Positions 34,174 to 63,923 of a DNA stretch of 64,000 bases are shown piece after piece. Source of the DNA: Pholis gunnellus (Eukaryota; Chordata; Actinopteri; Perciformes; Pholidae); assembly GCA_910591455.2 (NCBI GenBank), contig OU342806.1:5731478-5795477 (forward strand), written 5' to 3'. A model generated the notes under the pieces. It saw only the letters and a list, made by a program, of their open reading frames with translations. It did not search any database and was not told where the DNA came from. The first letter of the stretch is position 1; each line of letters begins with the position of its first letter. A program made the translations under genes and the position numbers.

Positions 34174-34466
34174 CAGTGACTAATGGAGAAAGAGAGGGAG
34201 CCCGGAGAGAAAGAGTGCATGCAATATACAATTAACTGTCTTTTGAGTGAGGGAATATTAAATACAGGCTGCTTGTGCGGACTGTAATTTGTAGTGATAA
34301 AAGTATTAAAGTAAAGCACTTGGACAAAGATGGAAGGGTGGACAGCTGCAGAGATGGATTTATTTTCGGAGGCACGATACAGTTAACAAAGATAGATGTT
34401 TCAAAAGAGCGTCTTCAGCCCGAACTGGAGCCTCAGTGCGACTGCAATCACTCTGCATTCTGTCCT

Positions 34467-34570
34467 CCCCTCCTCTCCCCCTCTTCTCTCCCTCTTTCCC
34501 TTACCTTCTCCCTCCCTCCTCTCCCTCTCTCTCTCTCTCCCATGCCTCCCTTCCTCTCTCCCTCTCTGTA
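34467..34570. repeat. Polypyrimidine (C/T) tract
   Basis: About 100 bases of almost pure CTCC/CTTT sequence on the plus strand. A G-rich tract follows at 34640-34730. Such tracts can form triplex DNA. Confidence 0.8.
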
Positions 34571-34730
34571 GAATTGATCGACTATGTCTCCTCAATCCAT
34601 CTCTCCCTCTGTCGCTTAGCAACGTGTGCTCTATCGGGTGTGGAGGGTGGGAGTTTCACTAGGGGAGGGGTGGGAGGAAGAGGGGGAGGAGGGGGGCATG
34701 TATGGGTGGTGGTGGTGGTTGGGGGGGGGT

Positions 34731-36270
34731 TAAGCAAAAGCCAATTGTACTTGATTCCACATTTATTCTGACTGATACATGCTTCCCTTTTATAGTCTGA
34801 CTGTGAGGTTTCACTACTCGGCTGATGAAAATAAAAAAAGATTTACAAGACAGCAAAACGATACTGGCAGAGAGATTTTTCACTATTTATATCATCTAAA
34901 AAAAACATGTGCTGCAGTTGTAGCACACCGAAAAATGTTTGATATCAGAGCCAGGATGACTAGCAGTAGGTCACCGGTTCTGTTCTGTGTATGTGAACGT
35001 TACAAATCCGACTGAGCGGTCCATCACTTTCCCTGAAGCTGTGTCACCGTTTCATACAGTGAGCCGTCTCTGTGAAAACACAAAAGCACACTGGTGCGAG
35101 CCTGCACTTTAAATGTATCTACGCCTCCTGTTTTCTGTTTCCACAACACGGAGCAAAAACAAGAAGAAAGAAAGAAAAAACTTCCAGGATATTTTGGCTC
35201 ATACACAAAGTGTTCTTACTGTTTTGTTTTTTTTAAACAATCCACATCCACAGATTCCAATGATGTCACTTTAAAAAGCTGCAGAACTATAATAAACACT
35301 TTTTAAGAAAATACCTTATTAAAACTGTTATTTTGGTGCAAAATGAAGACAATAAAATGTGTGGAATATAATAAACCCCTGTGGCCATGAGCATCATTGT
35401 TGATTGCATGAATGTAATTTGCAACAAAAAGCTGTTTAAAGTGGTCTATGCACAATCCCTGCCTTAACATGCATATGGGAATACGAATAAGCATCGAGCA
35501 AGAAGCATTGTTCTGTTTTTAAGACCTTATCCTTTTGATCTACACTTAATGTCTGATCCCCTTTGAGGAAGATGTGTAGGCTATTCTTTAAGCCTAATAA
35601 ATCCAGCGTTAGCAGTACTTAAGAGGGGAAAAAGCTGTGTGGTTTAAAACCAGGAGGGCAGGGGGAGAAGAACAATGAATAATGCTCTTAACTAGCTTGT
35701 GAGATAATACATGCACATTACAATCTATAATCATTCTAATCTACGATCTATGAAGCTGAATAAACGTATAGATATTAGGGCCTCGGATCAACGCTATCAT
35801 ATGCAGCCACATTTGAAAACTGATCTCTTTAATCCAGAATGTAAAACCAAGGAAATGTGTGTGTGTGTTGTGTGTGTGCAGAACCAAGAATCAACAATAT
35901 AAACTTAAACGTATGGACTACGTGTACTGTGAGTTATTTTGATGTGTGATAGCTTTCACTTAAATGGATTCATACACACACATTCCTGCAGCGTCAGTTG
36001 AACACGAGACAACTGATGGATCGTAAACACAAGACAACACATTCAAAATGGGTCTAAAGCACTTTCAGTTCATTTGCATTTGGTCAGACAGAGTCAATTG
36101 ACTTTTCCCACGATTAAAAAATGTACTCCATCTGTCTATCTATCATCATATTTACATACATACAATTTATATACATAATATAACAGGAATTCCTAAACAT
36201 GTACATAAAGTGTATTTAAATATGAAATACAATTCTGCAACAACTAGCCTATCGTTGACAATAGGAAATG

Positions 36271-36331
<61 letters not shown>

Positions 36332-37468
36332 GAGTATAGTATACTATGAAACATAAGATGTAACCCCCACACACAAACATACTAATATAATAAATAATAT
36401 AATTGAAAGTCTTCTGAAACTTTCTCTCTGTTGGCATTAAAATGTGGATAAGGCACATGAGGTATATTTAATTTTTTCTAACTTTAATTTGGGGAATTTT
36501 TCCCCCCACAATTTTAAAATATTGTTTAAATGTATATAAAAAGCATTCATATTTCGGCTGTTTTAAGTGCTCCATTATAAAATTGATACATTTAATAATA
36601 ATAGTGGTATTATATTTTAACTTTGGTATTTTATTTTTATTCCGCAAAGACTCAAATTGTAACAATATAAAAGCCTGATTATCAAGTCTTATCCTGTTAA
36701 TATTTTGTGTGTGTTCTGTCAACACAATAAATATCCAACCGTCTCATTAGCACTCTGAGGCCTTGCCTAAAGTTGAGGTGTCCGAGAGAAACTGAAAAAA
36801 CGAGTTAATCCGTATAACATTTAGTAATCCAGCCCAATCGGATCAATATTCTATTGAATGTGTTCGTGATTAGTAGCTCTATTGATTGCAGTGACATCAT
36901 GTGAACACACCGGAGTGATGGTTATTTCGAAAACAACTTGTCAGAATGAAAATATATCTGAGAGTGTTTCAAATGACCTTTATGACAAATGCATTTTTTT
37001 TTTTCAAAATTGTTATTGTCTCAAATTGCATTTCTTTTCGATACATTACACGACACATACAGACGGGAACCTTTATTTGAACACATTTGTCCTTCGACAA
37101 ATTGAACCGAGCAAAATAGATTTAGATCCAAGAGGAAATAAGCGCACACAATAAACTAACAAAATAAAAGCTGCAACATTTATAACCTCCATTTTTTCAG
37201 TTCCATATTTGTCTTTTAAACACACACGTGTTTCTTTTCTGGGATGTTTTCCCTCCTAAACTATCCTCTAAATATATCTCCACGTGATTTATATTACAAC
37301 TATTTGAAAATATAAATATATCAAGAGAAATCTTACCGTGTCGATTATTGATTACAGTCTTCTGGAGGGCATGCCAGGCTTATTTGGCACCTGTTGTCCT
37401 AAATATTTTTAGAGTCGTCACGCACGCACACGAACAGGCCACTGCTGTATTAAATCCTGTTTCTACAT
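34731..37468. other. Gene-free AT-rich stretch
   Basis: Spacer with a (CA) run at 36272 and AT-rich sequence at 36460-36740. No exon is recognised. Confidence 0.5.
36272..36325. repeat. (CA)27 microsatellite
   Basis: An uninterrupted run. Confidence 0.97.
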
Positions 37469-37469
37469 A

Positions 37470-37680
37470 AATTGACTTCCATTTTGAGTGAAACCAAGAG
37501 CAGAGAGGAGATGTGTGCGCCCAATTCTTTCAGCCAATCGATCAGACTGCGGATGGATCGATATGGCACCAGAGCTATTGATCACCACAGTCCTCTATTG
37601 CTGGACGCTTTCAAATGCAAATGCAGCCTAAATAATAATCCGTGGCAACACACTAATTCCTTCACAAACTGCAGGAAAAC
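37470..37680. promoter_or_regulatory. Candidate regulatory block C (Onecut-type cluster and octamer)
   Basis: ATCGAT at 37537-37542 and 37557-37562 and ATTGAT at 37577-37582 lie within 46 bases. They are followed by a perfect POU octamer ATGCAAAT at 37615-37622 and TAAT-type homeodomain sites (TAATAATAATCC). The block has no simple repeats, unlike its surroundings. Confidence 0.45.
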
Positions 37681-38057
37681 GCTTTACAAAAAGTGGGTTT
37701 TTTTTCTTCCTTTCAACATTTAGGCCTTTTCAAATACAGCCCTGACTGTGAAACAAGCAGTTTTAGCAGTAGGCTGCCGTTTAAAGATTTAACAGGACAA
37801 ACAGGTAACATTCGAAATGCAGGGTGACATTGATTTAGCCTGTAGCCTATATTGAAAGTTTGTAGAAAACATTTGAAGGCAAAGCCATAGGTTAAAAGAA
37901 TTAACTCGGCAATATTTCGCCCAACAGAAACAGGAAAAAAACAACACCCTGCTGAGTTTTAGTGTTTAATGTGGTCAATATTTGCAATTTATATGAGAAT
38001 AATGAGCGTATTTTTACACTTAATCCTGCATCTGTGTTAAGGTTATTCATGTAAATA

Positions 38058-38058
<1 letters not shown>

Positions 38059-38144
<86 letters not shown>
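38059..38144. repeat. (CA)43 microsatellite
   Basis: An uninterrupted run. Confidence 0.97.
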
Positions 38145-38147
<3 letters not shown>

Positions 38148-38212
38148 AGTTACTTAAAGTAGAGCCACATGCAAACAAGGCAGATGTTGAGTTTTTTCCC
38201 CAACAAGGCCAC

Positions 38213-38214
<2 letters not shown>

Positions 38215-38270
<56 letters not shown>
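38215..38270. repeat. (TG)28 microsatellite
   Basis: It lies 70 bases after the CA run, in inverted relation, so the pair could extrude a hairpin. Confidence 0.97.
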
Positions 38271-38272
<2 letters not shown>

Positions 38273-39156
38273 GAGGAGAGCAGCAGCGCCCCGTCCCGCT
38301 GACTCTCTCAGAGGCCTGATCAATGCGACATTACTAAACACTGCTGCTTAACTTTTGCCAATAGCCAGATTCAAGTAAATATACTTTAGAATACATTAAG
38401 CGTGATGCATCAGCCACGGAGTCATTCAAGAAGTCGTGAAAAGATTAGTCTGTCTCTATCGAGTGGTTCCTGGGAAAATACACACGCTTACACGGGAGAA
38501 GTTGACCCAGGAGAAACACGTCTCATTAACACACAGTGTTTAATATAAATACAATTAAATAAAAATAGCATTGAGGGGGTTGAACAAATACATTGCGCAA
38601 TTGCTGAATAAAAATATGTTCTTTTGTAAAATCATGAAGTTGTTTAATTATTATATTTTTACACATACCTTTCTATAATAATTGTACTACTAATACTATA
38701 CATTTACAATACAGATTGTATGTAAATATAGATTGAATGTAATGTGTATTTTGCACTGAGAGTGTGCAGCACTCAGCCAAATGAAAAGCTCAGCTTAAAC
38801 TTTCCAGCTGAGTGCTATGTGGTCATTTCCTGTAATGAAACTGCCTGTTGACACAGGTCAAACACATAACAGGATGCACCTATAACTTAAACCATTTCAG
38901 CAGAATGCATTTTGGGCGCCATCGATCCTTCAGAAATGCATTGAGCGAAGCTCCGGGTTCAGCATTGATTAGTTGATCAGCAAACGACAGCAGTGCTTAA
39001 AGATAAAAACAAAATGCTCTGGGCCTCATAAAAGAGTGATGGTGAGCCTGAAAGCACATTGTACCGAGTGATACCAAAGTCCTATTGAAATTATTAACTT
39101 GTATCTTATTAACAAATAAATTAAAACACTAAAAAGAAATCACTGCAGAGAGTGTG

Positions 39157-39160
<4 letters not shown>

Positions 39161-39246
<86 letters not shown>
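39161..39246. repeat. (TG)43 microsatellite
   Basis: An uninterrupted run. Confidence 0.97.
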
Positions 39247-39248
<2 letters not shown>

Positions 39249-40364
39249 GTCGATGCCAACGTGGTGCTGAGGCCACCGCCTCGCCCGCTGTTATTAATAT
39301 GAAATAAATCACCGGGTCTCTGCGGCATCGCCTCAGTCACACCGCAGATATCGACACAGTTAATATTTCATATTGTATTCGCCATAGGATATGCTTATTT
39401 ACGTATCAGAAAACAGTACATTAAAATACAAATTAAAACTGAGCTCTAGGCAAACACATGGATTTTATTTTTTGAGTAGGGGGAACTAGCTGGGTTTAGC
39501 TATCTTTGTTTTTTTATTTTCTTTTAGCTGACTGAATGAACGATTTGACCAAGCTGCATAAAATAGAAGAAAACAACATTGATTGAAAATGGGAAAAGTA
39601 GGCTGATCAGTTCCCCACGCCCTGTTGACCCTGCTGTTTTAGCGGTTTTAGCTGGGTTTTTTGTATCTGCTTGGTGTTAACTTGACCTCGCGTGGTGCAG
39701 CGGAGCCCAGAGAGAGTATAAAAAAACAATACTGGTATAGGAAGTTTTACAAGTTCTTGGTGAAAGTATAAAACTTTTCAGCGCGCTGTTTTGGGTTGTA
39801 AACCCTGGTGAATTAGGAGCAAGGAGCCAGCAATGAAAGTTAACATCCATCACCACCGCGACCAATAAGCTGCTCTGGCCGGCTGGCTGAGCACAGATGA
39901 CGGATTCGCTGCTGTGCGGGCTTCGGTAATTCATTTTCGATAGCAGTGGTTGCTGGGATCAATACAGGGACATTAACCCAAGCGGACACTGCTGTTCTCC
40001 TGATGGCACAAGCCAAAAGCCACCATCCCCCGTTGGCAATCAGCAAAGACACAGTTTTTAGGCTCATTATTTGGAGGGGGTAGAGAGAGGAGCCGTGTGC
40101 CAAGGCCGCTGATATCACAATTCATCAGTGGAGTTATGGATGGCCTTGACCTAACTGTTGGTAAACACTGGTCAGGGAAATTATTTTATGCAATTTGCAC
40201 ATGATTAGTGATGCCACTTCCTGGATTCGTGGACTTATTTTTTTCCCCCTCCGTGCAGCTCCGGGTCGAAATCCTAATGGCCTCATTTTACATAACATCG
40301 GTGTAAATGCCAGGTGTTTGCATATATAGTTCACAGAGCAACTTAAGGCCAACTGAGGGCTGTT

Positions 40365-40368
<4 letters not shown>

Positions 40369-40418
<50 letters not shown>
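40369..40418. repeat. (AC)25 microsatellite
   Basis: An uninterrupted run. Confidence 0.97.
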
Positions 40419-40419
<1 letters not shown>

Positions 40420-41031
40420 GGCCACACTTGAAGAGACACACTCGTGTTCTAAAACAAGTCACAGAGGTGTTGATGTTGTGACTTCTTACAGTTTTCTAGC
40501 ACACTCATGTGTTACATGTCTCAGTAGATCTCACCCTATAAGACAGCTGCACGTGCTGAACAATTACAGATAATACAACAACCCTGCAGTAACGTTATGT
40601 TTGTGAAGCTACAGACTGATAGGTGTAATTTCTTGTAGGCCATATGGGGACACAACAAGAAACACCAGCAAATTAGATGCAATATCAAACTAGTCCACTA
40701 AATTAGAAGCTGTATTGCAGCCTTATCACTTTTAACTAATTTAATATTGGCTATATTGCCATGGACTGTGCATGTGCTCGTGACATTGCATCCACCCCAT
40801 CACAGGAAGCAATACCTGGATAAATTAAGCTATATTTACGCTCAGCTTTCACCCAAAACGCGTGACTTACTCGCCAGCCCTTTACAGAATCCAATCCCTC
40901 GATCTCAACCTGCTGCTATATATCGCATCCATATTGCGGGCTACTGCAATAGGTACCAGCCTATCGATGCATCTCCTGATCCATCTCCTGATCCATACAT
41001 ACTTTGACATTGATGGATTGCTGACCTGGAT

Positions 41032-41039
41032 TGACGTCA
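41032..41039. promoter_or_regulatory. CRE palindrome TGACGTCA
   Basis: A perfect CREB/ATF full site about 1.2 kb upstream of the onecut3 start codon. Confidence 0.45.
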
Positions 41040-41760
41040 GCGAGCAGCAAGTTTGATATAGAAGTTTTGTGAGACGCGAAACATTACGGGAGAGTTTATG
41101 AGTTTTTTTTCTTGGCCTGAATCCGGGGAGCAAAGATGCTAAAGAGGTCAAAGCCTCGAGGCGATGATCTCGACAGATTTATTCAGTAACATTTGCAGAA
41201 GTAATTAAAAAATGTAAAAAAAAAAACACTCAGAAGAAGTTATGAGTGAAAGTTAACGGACGGAGAGACGTCAGATTTGATCGTATACGTTTCAGATTAA
41301 AGAGAGACGCAAATGGAATTTCATAAGCAAGGTGGTTATTATTTAAAACGTGTCAAAGATCATCCACACAGTCTGGAGCTGTGATTCTCAATCTCTTAAA
41401 TCTTTTGCTATTTACATCATTGCACATATAGCCTGCGTCAAAACATATTTCAACAAGCATCAAGAAGTGAGGCATCTTCAATTTAATGAATAAAGATACA
41501 CGGCAGAGGCTGAGACCTCTTCGAGATAACTTGTGGTTTTCTCATTACACTCGTGGCCCGATGTGACACATGCCAATTAATATTTAACCTTCAACAGAGG
41601 AATCACGTGTGCTGCTGGCGCCGTGTCAAACGCTTTTATCAGAGAAAACAAGGCGCGAGTCCATCTTATCCATCTGAGTGTAAATGTTGCACACACTGCA
41701 CTTCTGTGTTTTATCTTCACAAGTGTCTAATGCAATCTTTTTTTTTTTCCTGGGATTTGA

Positions 41761-42229
41761 GGTCCAGCGCACAACATGAACAACCCCCATGACATCGGGG
41801 CCAGTGACGTCAGGTTGGCCCCAGACAAGAGTGCGCGGACACACCGCGGGGGCGCGCACATGCGCACAGGCTCGGGCTCATCTTAACATGAGCGCAGCCA
41901 CGTCAATATACACACAGAGAGCGAAGCGGCGCTTTGGGTATAGTAGAAGGTGCTCTACAGCGAAAGAAATCCAGGCAGGCGCAGACACCTTCACGCACTG
42001 AAGCAGAGGTTTTTTGCGGCGCAGTTTGTGTGGCGGCCGGGACCCGATCTTTTAAAACCATGCTGGATTGACTGCAGAGAGGCAACTACAATCAATGGCT
42101 TGGCTTTGAGATCGTTCAAAATTTATTGGAAAGGAGTGTGAGATAGAGCGACGGTGAGAGAGGGGGAGAAGCGAGGGGTGAGAGAGCGAGAGAGTGGCGA
42201 GAGGGGTGGAAATAAAGATCCTTTCAACG
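41761..42229 (+). promoter_or_regulatory. onecut3: onecut3 promoter / 5' UTR region
   Basis: A CpG-rich region leading into the start codon. It has a perfect CRE TGACGTCA at 41805-41812, GC-rich CpG clusters at 41830-41900, two tiny ATG-stop frames (42060-42071 and 42095-42109) and a purine-only GAGAG stretch at 42137-42210 just before the ATG. No TATA box is seen. The transcription start is not determined. Confidence 0.5.
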
Positions 42230-58943
<16,714 letters not shown>

Positions 58944-59447
58944 GCGGAGGAGAGGACCTTCAGGGGGTCGGGGAACCAGGTTGGAAGAACGGGCAACATG
59001 GAAAATTGGCTGTGAAACCTGTCTATAACAACCCCACCTGGCCTGGACCATCTGACTGCGTCCTCTGCCCAAAAAAATCCTTTGTGCCATGCAATCATCT
59101 CTTTTGTCAGTCAGAATTTCAAGCTCTCACCTGAAACAAGCATAATCTAAAAAGGTGAATCGTGAAGTCAGGTCCACTCTGCATTACTCACATAAGGACA
59201 ATCATTGATTCTGTCTTTTTTGAAAGAAAATCATTTTTATGGCATCTGACAAAAGTAAAGAGACACCAAAGATTTTGATGTTTTTGTTGGACGGGCATCA
59301 AGACAGATTTGCCGGCCTCCTTCACCAACCTAAGTAGCCACAGATTCTGCTTTTTCTTCCAACTCACCTCCTTTGTGTCTGCCTCTTTAGTCCCTCTCTC
59401 ATCCCCTCCATGCCGGCACACGGAAGCAACAAGGGCGAAAGAACGGC

Positions 59448-59453
59448 AATAAA
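59448..59453 (+). terminator. onecut3: Candidate proximal onecut3 poly(A) signal
   Basis: AATAAA 505 bases past the stop codon. A second AATAAA is at 61451-61456. Which is used is unknown. Confidence 0.35.
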
Positions 59454-60078
59454 TCTGACAACAGAACAGCACATAGCCTTATTATCCAAGCCCCATCCTG
59501 CACACACAAGGCCGTCATAAAGAAAACAACGCAGCCTACGGAAAAAAAACCAACATGGCTTTCCAATACACCGCCTCTACTACCCCCCCTTCCTCCCGTA
59601 GTCTCCTTCATTCCTCGGCCAAAGGTATTCCCTGATGGCCAGCCATTTCACAGAGCAGCTCAGCCCGATCATACGGCAAACTAATGAATTGAAAAATGAA
59701 TCGATGCAGACAGAGAGAGCGGGGCCTTGACCCCTCCTGAAGGTGAAACTCAAGACGCTCGGCAGGAGATACTCAGGTCTTCCAGGCCCAGGTCTATATA
59801 TTTTTGCACAGATGTTGGAGGCCTGTAGGGAGACATGTCATTGTTACTCTCTGCCTGAGCCTAGAGTCTGTGTTTCTCTGACCAACAGGAGAGGCGGGCG
59901 AGATGTCTGGGCATGCTCTTTGTTCTGCTGGGAGCTTTTCCTCTGATCAATAACCGAGAACCAAGCGACAACAACACGTTCGGGCATCCAGCCAACTACA
60001 TTACAGCTGCATATGAAAAGCAGAATGTAAGAGGAGCACATGGAACCCACTGGAGATGGGGACACAAAGGCCTCATAA

Positions 60079-60104
60079 CAGCAGCAGCAGCAGCAGCAGC
60101 AGCA
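60079..60104. repeat. (AGC)n trinucleotide repeat
   Basis: About eight CAG units, noncoding, in the likely 3' UTR or flank of onecut3. Confidence 0.95.
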
Positions 60105-60146
60105 CAGCTCTCCCTCCAAAGTCCTGCCTGCGCTGGCAGAGCAACA

Positions 60147-60160
60147 GTGCCCCCTGCTGT
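60147..60160 (-). promoter_or_regulatory. CTCF-like motif, minus orientation
   Basis: The minus strand reads ACAGCAGGGGGCAC, which fits CCASYAGRKGGCRS except at the first base. Confidence 0.45.
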
Positions 60161-60960
60161 CGATAGCAGAGACCTGTATCCAGCGGAGCAATGGGGGCTC
60201 AGAGCGGAGGAGAGGGAGGGAAGGAGCCACTAGATGCTGAGGAGAAGTCACGGCACAACACATTCAGGCCCTCGCAGCTCTTTGAAGGCAGATCAATAGC
60301 TAACCATTATCCTATTGTTGTTCCTCATCCAACCAGCACTGGTGAAGCCGGAGGAGGGGGGGATGGTTAAACTGAATGCTGAAAACGCAAGGATTTAGCA
60401 AAGGCAGGGATTTGTTTAGCCGATCCAAATCTTCAAGAATCCACAAAATAGAGTGCAGAAATCACACAAAGACGGGATAGAGAAGTACAACAGAGTAAGA
60501 AGTAACAGACAGGCTTAGTGAGACAGACACATTTGAGGTGTACTGGAGGTTTCATTTATATTATTTAGGGAGGCTTCATATTTTGTCAAATCATTCTTCC
60601 ATCCCATCTGTTTGCAAAAAAAAGAAGAAGAAGCTTTTAACAGATGTAATTCAAACCAAATCTCCTGGTTATTCCCACACAAGGGTTATGAGTAGCTAAC
60701 CCAAAGCTAACCACCACACTCAGCTGTCAAAATGCTACAATAATTAGTGCCAATGCTTACTGCCTTAATGCGAATCAGAGAATATGGTACTAGGGTTCAC
60801 ACACAGCTACAGTGCGCCCCACTGATGACGGGCGGTGTGTGCCATAGCAACCAACAATCAGCTTTTATCTGAATTAAAATATACTTTTTTAGTAAAAAAA
60901 TGAAAAAAAAAGAATCAGATTTTAAGGCATACAATAACCAAACCTCAAATGACAAAGATA

Positions 60961-61101
<141 letters not shown>

Positions 61102-63909
61102 TATGTGTTACAAATGAAAATGTCTCCAACACATAACTGGACACATTTTGAAGCAGAAGAAAGATCTCTCATTCTATCTTTGGTTCTCTACCTCCTCTGT
61201 CCCTCTAACCCCATTGCCCCCCCCTCTCTTTCTCTCTTCCTCTCTATATTGATGCGGGTATTTAATTAGTACCATAGACACAAAGTTTCTATTTCTTGTT
61301 ACTATTGTGCTCTGTTGTGCATAAGTAAGGCACCTTGTTGATAAATCAAAAACAAAAAAAGGAAGGACTTTTTAAAAGGAAAAAAAAAGAAGGATGCAAG
61401 GACCGAGGCCAATGGAGGATTTTTTTGTTTCGTTTTTTGCATTCTATGTGAATAAAGACTCGGAGGAGACATTTACCGGGAGCAAGAGGAGAAAAAGAAA
61501 AACAGGGAGCTGCTGAAGAGACAAATAAACGACGGACGCTCTCTCTCTTTTGGCATTTCATGTCGGAACTGTGGTACCCTCAGCCCCCTTTAAGCTGAGC
61601 CCCCAAGAACCGGGTAAAACGGAGGGGGACAAAACATGACCTCCAAATGTCCTGGCTGACTCGGTGCGTTTTTATCGTAGGGCGGGTGGGGGTAATGCTC
61701 GGGACTCAATTGTTATCTGTATGGTCTTATGATGCAACTGTAGCATTTCCAACACTGTAGTCAGATTAGCGGTGCAGATTAGATAAGAGATGGTCATTGT
61801 GGAGCAGTTGATTGAGAGGTACTGACTAACTTCACGTTGCTGTAAGCAGTGAGTTAACGTCGCCAAAGGATGATGAGCGAAAATCGATTTGTGGTATACA
61901 GTTCAGTGAGCATAGGTAAATAGCTAGATTCAGCTCTAGGTATTAGGCTGACAAAATGACATTTGTTTGTAGTGAGAACCAATGTGGCTACCTCACTAAG
62001 CTGAGTGGTTTGTGAAACCGCCACTGATACCAAAGATACTGCAGCCTACCGGTCCCAAACTGCCTAGGGGGATACAAACCAAAAAAAAAGAAAAGAAAAA
62101 AAAAAAAGCCCCCCCCTTCCCCAGTCTTTGCCCAAAACTGTACAGACAGACTGATATCACCCACACACACACATACACACACACACACTCATACAAACAG
62201 CGCAGTCAGACTGCATCGTGCCACACAGGAGGAGGTGGCTGCCTTGCAGACAGAGTTGAGTGCCTTTTCCCTTCAACCACGGGTGGGACTGCACTGGACA
62301 CACACACACAGCCATGCGGGTGCATGCACATAGCTGCACACCCATTTACAAACATGCACTCACATTCAGACAACGCACCCATAATTGGATGGACGGAAAG
62401 CGAGGGGGAGGGGGGGGCCAAAGAGAGGGACACAGAGTGGGGGCTGTGTCAGCATTTTCTCCCATATTGACTTTCCATCTTGATACACTAGAATACAAGC
62501 ACTTTATCATGTAGAAAGTCTATAAAACATTTTCTATACACTATTTATTTGAAACAAAATTATATGTTACTCCTTAATCTGTCAGAGTCTTTGTTACTGT
62601 ATCGTTGATCTTCTAGTAGCTCAGAGCCTTTACGTTTTCTTTCTTATTTTATCCTCTCCGCCCGGTGTGCTCAGACTCTCGGCCACTTCGCCTCTCTCGC
62701 ATCAGAGATATTTTTGTGTAACAGAGAAAGAGGGGGGTAGAAAGGCAGAGGCTCTAGGCGCTCGTAGGGCTGTAGTTGTGAAACCTTAAACACTTCATGT
62801 CTCTCTCTATCTCCACTGCGTGCAAGCACAGAGGCTTCACTAGAAAAGTGTGGAAGACTCACTGACAGTTTATAGACACAAATTCTCTCCTCCCTCCGCC
62901 TCGTCTGTCCAGTCGACCTCTCCCCCTGGCTAGTGCTAAGACCCGGTAGGCTTGTGTTGACAATTAATTCTGAAATACCTCAAAAACCTTTCATGTAAAC
63001 TTTATGTAATTTAAACTGAAAATAATACTGCTAATGATAACAATGATTATGAAACTATGATACTATGATAGTTAGTTTTGGAACTTGTGACTTGAAGCTT
63101 TATACTGTTAAATTCCTTTTATTTGTTTGCTCATTTTTCTCGTACGTTCTCTTGTTTGTTTTTGCTACGGCATGTACTTACTGTTTTCATAAAGGAAAAG
63201 ACATTGTGAATGTTTCTGTGAAGGGTTGCGTGAGAAAAGAAGAGACAGAAGCGAAGGCTAGAATCGAGAGAGAGAGAGAGAGAGAGCGAGAGGGGGGGGC
63301 AAGAGCTGCTCACTTTAGATGTTTAGTTCAAAGCTCTGTCCAAGGCGGGTACGTTTAAAGGAAAATAACAAAAACAAAAAAAAGAAAAGAAATAATATGA
63401 TTTGGGCTGAATTCTTTACCAAAAATGTGATGTTAAACCAAAGGAGGAATAATCTTTTACTCATCGTTGGCTTTCTTCTGCCTTTAATTTTGTCTTTTCT
63501 CTGAAAAAAAAAAACTATTTCACAGTTACTTTTGAAGGTTCCTGGGTGTGTTCAAGTGCTCCTGATGTTCTTAGAATATTAAAGACCAGCACCTCCTATT
63601 GAAAAGAAGGTGCGCTTTTTTCTTTTGTGCATGGATATTGTATAACTGTATAGAAACCAACAGGAATGACCTGTGATTTTGTGGGGAGAGGAGGAGGATG
63701 GAAAGACGTGGGAGTGGGTGGAAAAGGGGTGGGGGATATTTTGGTATTCAAAACAAACAAAAAAAAAAAGGGTGGGAGGATTTGGGTTTTAGGCGTTGGA
63801 GGGGTCCTTGTTTTTAGAATTTCCGTCACTGTTGGATTCACTGGTTGTGTGCATGTGTTGTTGCAACCCTTACCCTATCCCCCTGTTTCTTTGATGTATA
63901 TAAATCCAG

Positions 63910-63923
63910 ACAGTAGGGGGCAG
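63910..63923 (+). promoter_or_regulatory. CTCF-like motif, plus orientation
   Basis: ACAGTAGGGGGCAG fits CCASYAGRKGGCRS except at the first base. It lies 77 bases from the right edge, downstream of onecut3. Confidence 0.45.

Larger units (their letters stand above)
37681..41760. other. Upstream region of onecut3
   Basis: No exon is recognised. It carries long CA/TG runs, scattered ATCAAT/ATTGAT/ATCGAT motifs (for example 37829, 38319, 38921, 38964, 40963, 41009), a CRE palindrome at 41032 and a 12-base tandem ATCTCCTGATCC at 40973-40996. Confidence 0.45.
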
